9,968 nucleotides of DNA, taken from Acetofilamentum sp. GTDB lineage: Bacteria; Bacteroidota; Bacteroidia; Bacteroidales; JAFGUD01. Position numbers and translations under genes: made by a program. Below, one piece after another: positions 1 through 7,800 of the stretch. The number at the start of each line of letters is the position of its first letter. Position 1 is the stretch's first letter. The notes beneath the pieces are model-generated. The model ran no database searches, was not told where the DNA came from, and saw nothing but the letters and a program-made list of their open reading frames with translations. The stretch is taken from contig DYKL01000111.1 of NCBI GenBank assembly GCA_020722645.1, positions 1-9,968 on the forward strand, written 5' to 3'.

Positions 1-113
1 GAATGAAGAATAACGAATGAAGAATAACGAATGAAGAATAACGAATGAAGAATAACGAATAACGAATAACGAATAACGAATAACGAATAACGAATAACGA
101 ATAACGAATGAAG
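1..113. repeat. 7-bp tandem repeat block (GAATRAM)
   Basis: Sixteen contiguous 7-bp units fill 1-112. The first eight alternate GAATGAA and GAATAAC, giving a 14-bp higher-order unit repeated four times (1-56). Seven pure GAATAAC units follow (57-105), then one GAATGAA (106-112). The array continues off the left edge, so its full length is unknown. On the + strand every unit carries TGA or TAA, and because 7 is not a multiple of 3 all three frames are closed. It is a minisatellite-like tract, presumably grown by slippage; no function is evident. Confidence 0.97.
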
Positions 114-311
114 TAATGCAACAATGAAACAATGAAACAATGAAGCAATGCAACAATGAAACAATGCAACAATGAAGCAATGAAACAATGCAACAATGCA
201 ACAATGAAGCAATGAAACAATGAAACAATGAAACAATGCAACAATGAAGCAATGCAACAATGAAGCAATGAAACAATGAAGCAATGAAACAATGTAACAA
301 TAGCAATGAAA
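114..311. repeat. 8-bp tandem repeat block (CAATGNAR)
   Basis: Directly after the 7-bp block the period changes to 8 bp. A variant first unit (TAATGCAA, 114-121) is followed by 22 units from 122 to 297: nine CAATGAAA, six CAATGAAG, six CAATGCAA and one CAATGTAA. A shortened 6-bp piece (CAATAG, 298-303) and a last CAATGAAA (304-311) follow. The order of variants is irregular. The final unit ends one base before the start codon at 313, so the repeat is the entire visible leader of the downstream gene. Each unit contains an ATG. The two blocks share the core AATGAA, which suggests one derives from the other by a change of period. Confidence 0.97.
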
Positions 312-312
312 T

Positions 313-1257
313 ATGCAAATACTAAATACTGAAATAAAGCCGGGTAAAGAATATGTCCTGAATATGGATATCGCAAGACTTCACACACATACTAAGATTG
401 AAGTGCCCGTTATAATAAATAAGGCAAAAGAAGATGGTCCGATAATTTTATTTTCAGCCGGAATACACGGAGATGAAATAAACGGAATTGAGATTGTACG
501 ACAAATTATAACAAAAAAATACAATAAACCGCAAAGGGGTTGTGTAATTTGCCTGCCGTTATTAAACGTATTTGGTTTTTTGAATCAAAGCCGTGAATTT
601 CCTGATGGTCGTGATTTGAACAGAGTTTTTCCGGGTTCAAAATCCGGTTCGCTTGCAAGCCGTTTTGCTTATTTTTTAATGCACGAGATAGTTCCTTTTG
701 TTGATATTTGCATTGATTTTCACACTGGCGGTGCAGATAGATTTAATATAACTCAACTTAGAATAAATGAAGGTGATGAAGAACTTCTAAATTTGGCAAA
801 ACAATTCGGAACAAAGTTTATAAAACTCGGTAACGGTCAGGATAGCACTTTTAGAGCAGCTGCTTCAAAAATCGGTAAAAAAGTAATTCTTTTTGAAGGC
901 GGAAAATCATTATATCTGAGTAGAAGCGTTACTGAAAGCGGCTTGCGTGGAGCAGTACGAATTATGCATCATTTAAAAATAAGGGATTTCAGCAGTGAAA
1001 TAGAGACATACAACATACCCGATTCTTCTGTAATAATCAAAGATTCTACTTGGATAAGAGCCAAACATTCAGGCATATTCAGATTATATGCAAGTATAGG
1101 CACTTATGTCAAAAATGGAGATGTACTCGGCTCAATTTCTGACCCTTTCGGTAGTTTTGAAAAACCTGTCAAAGCGATATCCGACGGTTATGTGATAAGT
1201 TCAAACCATTCTCCTATTGTAAATCAGGGAGATGCGTTAATTCATCTGACAAAATAA
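313..1257 (+). CDS. Succinylglutamate desuccinylase/aspartoacylase family zinc deacylase
   Basis: A 314-residue protein of the AstE/AspA branch of the M14 carboxypeptidase fold, predicted to hydrolyse an N-acyl amino acid or similar amide in the cytoplasm; no signal peptide is visible. Zinc ligands are readable: His52 and Glu55 in GIHGDE, and His137 in DFHTGG. The substrate-binding Asn103-Arg104 lies in DGRDLNRVFPG, and the likely catalytic Glu195 in LFEGG. Residues about 245-314 form the C-terminal beta domain of the family (SGIFRLYASIG, YVKNGDVLG, VKAISDGYV). An in-frame TGA at 307-309 makes ATG 313 the first possible start. There is no Shine-Dalgarno sequence; the leader is the 8-bp repeat. 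Related genes often sit beside rimK-type ATP-grasp ligases, but none is in view, so the substrate cannot be named. Neither astE nor aspA is assigned because only family membership is clear. Confidence 0.9.
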   Translation: MQILNTEIKPGKEYVLNMDIARLHTHTKIEVPVIINKAKEDGPIILFSAGIHGDEINGIEIVRQIITKKYNKPQRGCVICLPLLNVFGFLNQSREFPDGRDLNRVFPGSKSGSLASRFAYFLMHEIVPFVDICIDFHTGGADRFNITQLRINEGDEELLNLAKQFGTKFIKLGNGQDSTFRAAASKIGKKVILFEGGKSLYLSRSVTESGLRGAVRIMHHLKIRDFSSEIETYNIPDSSVIIKDSTWIRAKHSGIFRLYASIGTYVKNGDVLGSISDPFGSFEKPVKAISDGYVISSNHSPIVNQGDALIHLTK

Positions 1258-4200
1258 TCAGTAAATCAAAACAAACGCCGCCCAGGCATAAGCTCCTCCT
1301 TTTACATGGCGGTACTCTTCTTTTAAATCATTCTGAGCTTTATCAAAAGCCTGATTTATTTCCAATCCGTTTTGAAGGTTTTCGTAAAATTTAACCATCA
1401 TTTTTTGAGTTTGTTCATCAGGAACTTCCCAAAGTGAAATAATCATATAATCTACACCTGCCATTTTTAAAGCTCTTTGCAAACCATAAACTCCTTCTGA
1501 CCCCCTGACATCTCCAAGTCCTGTTTGACAAGCCGACAGCACAACTAATTTTGCATTATCCATCAGAACTCTTGATATTTCTTCGGCTGTCAAAATTCCG
1601 TCATCTACACCGGTTACTTTGTTTGTCCCTTCCCAAGTCCAATTTGACCCTGCAAAAGCCAAGCCTGACCTTTCCATAGGATTTCGGGAATGCTGGAATT
1701 TTAATTCTTCCATTCCTCTTAACAATTCATTGCCCGGAGAACCAACTTCGGGAAAATAAAATCCGTGAGTAGCAATGTGAACTATCGTAGGCGATTTGTA
1801 TTTGTAATTTTTGAATGCTTCTTCGGTTGCGTTAAGCCCTTCAAATATTTGAGTATTGATTTTTTGTTTTTGAATAACACTGTCAATCTTAATTACTTCT
1901 TGTTTTGTGCCGTCTAAATAACTGAAAGTCTGTGAATAACCGCCTCTGTTTTCATTAATTGCATTTTCTAATTCATAATTGCGTTCAGGTAGATAAGTAT
2001 TTTCTGTGTGATATTCAGCTACTGAATTTTTCCATAAATTTGTATCAGGATTATAATTTATTCCACCGAAAAGCACCATATTTTCTATATCTTTCAGGTA
2101 CATATTACAGGTTAACAAAAGATTTGATGTTGAGCTCAGATAGATAATTTCGTGTAAATCAGAAAGCATATTACCGTTGGTGTTTATAAGGGCTTTATAA
2201 GATATTCTGTTTAAGAGACCGGAAGGTGAAAGATAAATGGTTTTGAAATTTTTTGTCTCATTTTCAATAGGTTTCCAAGTTAATTCGTATAATTTTTTAC
2301 TTTGTTCCGAAGATTTGTCATAAAGTGATTTTACAAATGTATAATCGTCAATTTCAGCGTTTGGCTTAGTCAGTATTTTTTTTAAATCTTTTTCTTCGCA
2401 CAGATAAATCATTTTTGGAAATTGCATTTCTTTTGAAATCAGCAAAGCACAATAGAGAATGCTGTCTGTCAGTTCCGCATTTTTATTAAAGTATTTAAAA
2501 TCAATGAATTCAATAGCTATTTCATCTGCTTCTAATTTTTTCTGAACGTTTTGCCAGTTCATTTTGTCAAAGGTCAGATAGTTTTTTAGAACAGCTGATG
2601 AAAATAGTTCTTTTTCCTGAGTATTTGTAATTTGGTACAAGCTGTCAATGTCTAAAAATCTTTCTTCAATAGGAATTAATCGCAATTTTGACAAAAGTTG
2701 AGTATTTTCGACCCAATCATTATATTTTTTAATCAGTTTTTCGTCGTTACTTTGCAAAATTGCATTTTTCATAGCAAGGTTCGAGCGTAATAAAAGCCCT
2801 TTTAAAAGGAGTGAATTATTATAACAATTTGAGGCAAATTCAGCATTATCTTTGATAATCATAAAATAGAACGAATGCAGGTTATGATAATAGTTTATTA
2901 TGCTGTTAATAAACATTTCTCTTTCTGATGAACTCATAAAAGTACCGCTGTTAATTACCTGTTGGTCAATGTTTTGGTTTATTTCGAGGTAATATTTTAT
3001 CGCTTTTTCTTTGTTTCCGGTTCTATTGTAATAAATTGCAAGGCTGTTACTGCTGATTGCATAATCAGGGTGAAACTTACCTAATAATTTTTTGTCAATT
3101 TCATTTGCTTCTAATAAAAGTTTTTCTGCTTTTACGAAATTTTCTGTTTTAAAGTATAATTCGGCAAGATTCTGAAGTAAACCGGCTCTGTTTTTATTCT
3201 GTTTTCCCAAGCTTAGTTCATTGATTAGCAATGCTTCTGTAAATAAACTCTCTGCTTTTGAATAATCTTTCATTTGATAATAGAGCATTCCTAAATCGCT
3301 GCAACTGTAAGCATATTCCGGATTTTCTTTACCGTAAATTTTTTCTCTGACGTTTTTTGCTTCAATCAAAAGCGGTTCTGCTTTTTCAAACAAAAAAACC
3401 GATTCATAAAAAGAACCAAGATTATTACAACTTAGAGCATATTCAGAATGTTTGGTTCCGTATATTTTTTCGTTGATTTTTTTACCTTCGTTAAGAAGTT
3501 TTTCTGCATTAGCAAAATTGCCCATTAATGAGTATAATTTACCAAGATTATTACAAATTTTTGCGTATTCAGGGCTTTCAGTTCCCTTAATTTTTTCAAA
3601 AACCGCTTTTGACAATAAATAATATTTTTCTGCATCAGCATAATTTCCTGTTGTTTTATAAAACAGAGCAATGTTATTGCAACTTACAGCATAGTAATAA
3701 TGGTTTTTCCCGTAAATTTTTTCAATTATACTCATTGATTCTTTGTAATAAATTTCAGCTTTTTTATACAAACCGATTGTGCTGTATATGCCTGCTAAGT
3801 TATTGCAACAGTTTGAGTAATCAGCGTTATTTTTACCCTTGATTTTTTCGGTGATATTCAAAGATTCCAGAAATAATTTTTCTGCTTCGAGATAATCGGC
3901 TGAGTAGTATTTTAAAATTGCTAATTCATTGCAGGATAAGACATAATCTAAGTTGTCTTTCCCAAAATTTTTTTCGATAATTTGTTTTGATTCACTTAGT
4001 AAAGCATTTGATTTTTCATAATCGTTTATTTCTCTGTAAATAATACCTAATTGTTTTGCAGCATCGGAATATTTTAAACTTTCTTTGCCGTATTTTTTTT
4101 CTGTATTTTCTTTATATTTTATAAAATAAGTTATCGCTTCTTCAAATTTGTATAAATTTTTATATAAAAAACCAATTTTGCTTAAAAAGTCAAAATACCA

Positions 4201-4500
4201 TTCGTTTTCGTAATAATTTTCATAATTTTCAAATATTGTTATACCTTCTTTGTAATATTCAATAGCTTTTTCGTAATTGTTTATATATTCGAAACTTACA
4301 GCAGTATAAAGAAGGTATTTCGTGTAAACTGTAGTGTCATTTTTTTCATTTTCGGAAAATGTTTTCAGCAAGTTTTCAAATTCAGTTGCAGCATTATTAT
4401 AATCTCCATTCGAAAAATAATTTATCGCTTTATCTATGTCCTGACAAAAAATATTAAAACTTGCTATTAAAAAAGGTACAAAAAATATTATTCTTTTCAT
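1258..4500 (-). CDS. Exported TPR-CHAT domain protein (putative caspase-like protease)
   Basis: A 1080-residue protein. Residues 1-20 look like a Sec signal peptide (Lys-Arg, then a hydrophobic stretch, with cleavage likely near FCQ), placing it in the periplasm or outside. FNIFC is a poor lipobox, so a lipoprotein is less likely. Residues 26-141 hold about three divergent TPRs. Residues 142-477 are eight kinesin-light-chain-like TPR units of exactly 42 residues, with a partial ninth to about 507. A helical linker (510-735) leads to the CHAT domain (about 738-1080), whose catalytic pair is intact: His912 in IATHGFY and Cys991 in LSACQTGLG, ending in the typical AYAWAAFVLIY. Proteolysis is inferred from the family; the substrate is unknown. 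The start encodes the signal peptide and has no Shine-Dalgarno sequence. It is convergent with the deacylase, with abutting stop codons, and has no visible partner gene. There is no frameshift or truncation. Confidence 0.93.
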   Translation of the reverse strand: MKRIIFFVPFLIASFNIFCQDIDKAINYFSNGDYNNAATEFENLLKTFSENEKNDTTVYTKYLLYTAVSFEYINNYEKAIEYYKEGITIFENYENYYENEWYFDFLSKIGFLYKNLYKFEEAITYFIKYKENTEKKYGKESLKYSDAAKQLGIIYREINDYEKSNALLSESKQIIEKNFGKDNLDYVLSCNELAILKYYSADYLEAEKLFLESLNITEKIKGKNNADYSNCCNNLAGIYSTIGLYKKAEIYYKESMSIIEKIYGKNHYYYAVSCNNIALFYKTTGNYADAEKYYLLSKAVFEKIKGTESPEYAKICNNLGKLYSLMGNFANAEKLLNEGKKINEKIYGTKHSEYALSCNNLGSFYESVFLFEKAEPLLIEAKNVREKIYGKENPEYAYSCSDLGMLYYQMKDYSKAESLFTEALLINELSLGKQNKNRAGLLQNLAELYFKTENFVKAEKLLLEANEIDKKLLGKFHPDYAISSNSLAIYYNRTGNKEKAIKYYLEINQNIDQQVINSGTFMSSSEREMFINSIINYYHNLHSFYFMIIKDNAEFASNCYNNSLLLKGLLLRSNLAMKNAILQSNDEKLIKKYNDWVENTQLLSKLRLIPIEERFLDIDSLYQITNTQEKELFSSAVLKNYLTFDKMNWQNVQKKLEADEIAIEFIDFKYFNKNAELTDSILYCALLISKEMQFPKMIYLCEEKDLKKILTKPNAEIDDYTFVKSLYDKSSEQSKKLYELTWKPIENETKNFKTIYLSPSGLLNRISYKALINTNGNMLSDLHEIIYLSSTSNLLLTCNMYLKDIENMVLFGGINYNPDTNLWKNSVAEYHTENTYLPERNYELENAINENRGGYSQTFSYLDGTKQEVIKIDSVIQKQKINTQIFEGLNATEEAFKNYKYKSPTIVHIATHGFYFPEVGSPGNELLRGMEELKFQHSRNPMERSGLAFAGSNWTWEGTNKVTGVDDGILTAEEISRVLMDNAKLVVLSACQTGLGDVRGSEGVYGLQRALKMAGVDYMIISLWEVPDEQTQKMMVKFYENLQNGLEINQAFDKAQNDLKEEYRHVKGGAYAWAAFVLIY
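2980..4077 (-). repeat. In-register 42-residue TPR array within the CHAT protein
   Basis: Residues 142-183, 184-225, 226-267, 268-309, 310-351, 352-393, 394-435 and 436-477 are eight successive 42-residue units, followed by a partial ninth (478-507). They share the pattern Y-x-x-x-C-N-N-L-(A/G)-x-x-Y, then Y-x-x-A-E-x-x, then E-K-I-Y-G-K. No insertion or deletion breaks the period. This is 126 bp in DNA, but the DNA copies have diverged, so the array is old rather than freshly duplicated. Such TPRs normally form a right-handed solenoid that binds protein ligands. Six units (2 to 7) carry Cys at the same place. Confidence 0.9.
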
Positions 4501-4527
4501 CGTTTTAGTTTTAATAATTTATATTTT

Positions 4528-4563
4528 CAAAAATAAATAATTTCTGTAATTAAATAACATCAA
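4528..4563 (-). promoter_or_regulatory. Weak candidate promoter for the CHAT gene
   Basis: Read on the minus strand, 4535-4528 is TATTTTTG, a match to the Bacteroidota -7 element TAnnTTTG. The nearest upstream TTG (4563-4561) gives a 25-bp spacer, longer than the usual 19-21 bp, and lacks the first T of TTTG. Transcription would start close to 4520, giving a leader of about 20 nt. A chance match in such AT-rich DNA is quite possible. Confidence 0.3.
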
Positions 4564-4777
4564 TTTTGACGAAAATTACTTTTTATATTAAATGCTTTGT
4601 GTGAAGGTTTTATTTTAAACAGATTTTAAATGTGAGATATTAATTTAATTTGTTAAAAATAATTTTTTAATGGTAATTTTTTGTGTTGATATTTAAGAAG
4701 TTAACTCTTGTGAATTTTTGTTTTGACATTTATTTAACTAAATCAGAAATCGAAAAACATAAAATAAGAAAAAAACA

Positions 4778-4810
4778 TTTGTTTATTAAAAAAAAAAATA
4801 AATATCTTTG
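4778..4810 (+). promoter_or_regulatory. secDF promoter (Bacteroidota TTTG / TAnnTTTG type)
   Basis: TTTG at 4778-4781 and TATCTTTG at 4803-4810 match the Bacteroidota -33 and -7 consensus, with a 21-bp spacer. The start point would fall at about 4815-4820, giving a leader of some 55 nt before the ATG at 4874. The spacer contains a run of eleven A residues (4788-4798). This is one of the two best promoter matches in the window and is correctly placed and oriented for secDF. Confidence 0.72.
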
Positions 4811-4873
4811 CAACACTCAAAATTTTAGCTATTAATAAAAAAATAGAAGAAGAAATTAAAAAAACTATTAGAA

Positions 4874-7800
4874 ATGCAAAACAAAGGAGCAATTAGGCTA
4901 CTAATAATTATTTTATTATTAGTAACTCTTTACCAATTATCATTTACATTTTTTGTTTTAGATGCAAAAAATGACGCAAAAGAATACGCAAAAGGTGATT
5001 TCAGAAAAGAAGCATTTTATCTTGACTCAATGTCAAATCAGGTAGTGTATAATTTTGTATGGATTAAAAAATACACTTTACGTGAATGTCAGGAAAGACA
5101 AATAAATTTTGGGCTTGACCTTCAAGGCGGTATGAATGTTGTTTTACAGGTCTCTGTTCCAAGTTTGATTAAAGAACTTTCAAATAACAGCGAAGACCCT
5201 GTTTTTAATAAAGCATTCGATTTAGCAAAAGAAGAATCTTTAACAAGTTCGGAAGATTTTATAACCCTGTTTTACGAGCACTATAAAAAAGTGGCTCCAA
5301 AAGATTATAAATTAGCTGCAGTTTTTGCCTCTGCACCTCAATTAAGAGGACAAATCGAACTTTCATTTACTGATGATCAAGTTATTGAACTGTTAAGAAA
5401 TGAAACTACTGCCTCTATTGACAATTCTTTCAATATTTTAAGAACCCGTATTGACCGGTTTGGTGTTACTCAACCTGTTATTCAACAGCTCGAAGGTCAG
5501 TATGGTCGTATTTTGATTGAATTACCCGGTGTTAAAGACGAAGAACGCGTTCGTAAACTTTTACAACAAAGTGCTTCTTTGGATTTTTACTTAACTTATG
5601 AAGCTACTGAAATATGGAAAGTTCTTGAAGATATTGACGATAAACTTGCAAAAATTGAAAAATCTAACAAACCTCAGGATACTACAAGTTTATTAGATTT
5701 ACAAGATACTATATCACCTCAAGATACAAATTCATCATTATTAACTGATTTGAATTCTGATACAACTAAATTGCAACTTGATGATTCTACTGAATTGAAT
5801 TTATCAAAAGAAGAGTTTTTGACAGAACATCCTTTCTTAGGCAGAATTTATCCTGCTATGGATAACAATGGTCAATTGTTTCCCGGACCGGTTGTTGGTT
5901 ACGTTTCAAGTGCAGATACAAGTGCTATTAACAAATATTTGGCTATGCCCGAAGTTCTGGCTCTTATGCCCCGCGACTTAAAATTAGCTTGGTCAGTAAA
6001 ACCAAATGAATTTATCACACAAGGTGTCTATTATAATTTAATTGCATTAAAAACCACTGCCGAAGGAACTTCTCAGTTAGGCGGAAATGTTATTGTTAAT
6101 GCAAGACATAATTTGAATCCTACGCGAGGCGGAGCAGAAGTTACAATGGTTATGAACGCAAGTGCTGCTAAAATTTGGGCTGATTTAACCGGACAAAACA
6201 TCGGTAAATCAATAGCTATTGTGCTTGACGGTCAGGTTTATTCTTATCCTACTGTTAATGGCGAAATCACTGGCGGTGTTTCTCAGATTACAGGAAATTT
6301 TTCAATTGATGAAGCTCAGGACTTGGCAAATGTTCTTAAATCAGGTAAATTACCCGTTAAAATTAATATTGCAGAATTAAATCACGTTGGACCTTCTTTG
6401 GGTAAAGCATCTATTAATGCTGGTCTTCTTTCGTTCTTGATTGCTTTCCTTGTAGTATTACTTTATATGATTATATTCTACAACAAGGGAGGTTTAGTTG
6501 CAAATATTGCACTTTGGGGTAACGTGTTTTTTATAATAGGTGTTTTAGCTTCTCTTGGGGCTGTGCTTACTTTACCCGGTATTGCAGGTATAGTTTTAAC
6601 TCTGGGGATGGCAGTAGATGCTAATGTTATCATTTACGAAAGAATAAAAGAGGAACTCAGAGCCGGTAAAGCTGTCAAAAAAGCAATTGCTGACGGATTC
6701 TCAAACTCTTATTCTGCTATTATAGACGCTAATGTTACAACTTTACTTACCGGTATTGTGCTTTATATTTTCGGACACGGACCTATTCAAGGGTTTGCTA
6801 CTACTCTTATAATTGGTATTTTTACTTCTTTATTCTCTGCAATTTTTATTTCTAGGTTAGTTTTTGAAGGCTTTTTGAAAAAAGACAAACCTGTCAAATT
6901 TGGTTTTAAATGGAGTGAAAATTTACTTGCAAATACAAAAATCAATTTTATTGCTAAAAGAAAAACTTTTTATATAATTTCTGCTGCCGTAATTATTCTT
7001 AGTATTGGTTCGCTGTTTGTCAGAGGATTAGATTTAGGTGTAGATTTTGTCGGAGGTAGAACCTATATTGTTAAGTTCGAAAACAGTGTTAATTCAGTTG
7101 AAATTGCTACTTTGTTAGAAAAAGAATTAGGTACTTTACCCGAAGTTAAAACTTATGGTTCAAATAATCAGGTAAAAATTACTACAAAATATGAAATAAA
7201 CAGCGAAGACCCCGATATTGACAACATTATTATGAATAAAATTTATACAGGGTTGAAACCTATTATTGGAGATAATGTTACATCAGAGAATTTTAAACTG
7301 AATTTTGTTCAATCTTCACAAAAAGTAGGTCCAACAATTGCAAGTGATATTAAACGTGCTGCGTTATATTCTATTGCTCTTGCTCTGTTGTTTATTTTCT
7401 TATATATTTTTATTAGATTTAAAAACTGGCAATACGGACTTGGTGCTACAATTGCATTAACACACGATGCTATAATTGTACTTGGTGTTTTTTCTCTATT
7501 TCATAAAATATTACCTTTCTCATTAGAAATTGATCAGGCATTTATTGCTGCTATTTTAACGGTCATTGGGTATTCTGTTAATGATACCGTAATTGTATTT
7601 GACAGAATTAGAGAATATATGAATTTGCACCCTAAAAGAGATCGCGGCGAAAATATTAACTTAGCTATTAACAGCACTTTAACACGTACTTTGAATACTT
7701 CACTTACAACATTTTTTGTAATATTTGTAATCTTTTTATTCGGTGGTGCTGTAATTAAAGGTTTTGTATTCGCTTTATTGGTCGGTGTTGTTGTTGGTAC

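Larger units (their letters stand above)
4501..4873. other. Divergent intergenic region, CHAT gene / secDF
   Basis: These 373 bp separate two divergently read genes and are extremely AT-rich with many homopolymer runs. A good rightward promoter for secDF lies at 4778-4810 and a weak leftward candidate for the CHAT gene near 4528-4563. No small ORF, tRNA or riboswitch-like fold could be supported. The purine-rich secDF leader (about 4839-4873) lacks a Shine-Dalgarno sequence, as is usual in Bacteroidota. Confidence 0.8.

Noticed and set aside
1..311. CRISPR array.
   Set aside because: Units are 7-8 bp and contiguous; there are no unique spacers and no cas genes.
1..312. Minus-strand coding region: all three frames are free of stops across the repeat.
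   Set aside because: The openness follows from the absence of TT, TC and CT on the + strand. There is no ATG on the minus strand here, and the 7- and 8-bp periods do not keep a reading frame.
1246..1261. Bidirectional terminator between the convergent genes.
   Set aside because: The stem is only 4 bp (CTGA/TCAG) with an 8-nt loop and no adjoining T-tract.
1959..2147. 62-codon open frame on the + strand inside the CHAT gene.
   Set aside because: It is a shadow of the minus-strand gene, which has clear domains and motifs throughout this stretch.
3609..3842. 77-codon open frame on the + strand inside the TPR region.
   Set aside because: It is antisense to in-register TPR repeats and shows no motif of its own.
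1258..4500. Csx29-like (Craspase) TPR-CHAT component of a CRISPR system.
   Set aside because: The protein has a signal peptide and there is no gRAMP/Cas7-11 gene, array or other CRISPR gene in the window.
4723..4728. TTGACA, a sigma-70 style -35 box upstream of secDF.
   Set aside because: There is no matching -10 at 16-18 bp, and the Bacteroidota-type promoter at 4778-4810 is better and closer to the gene.
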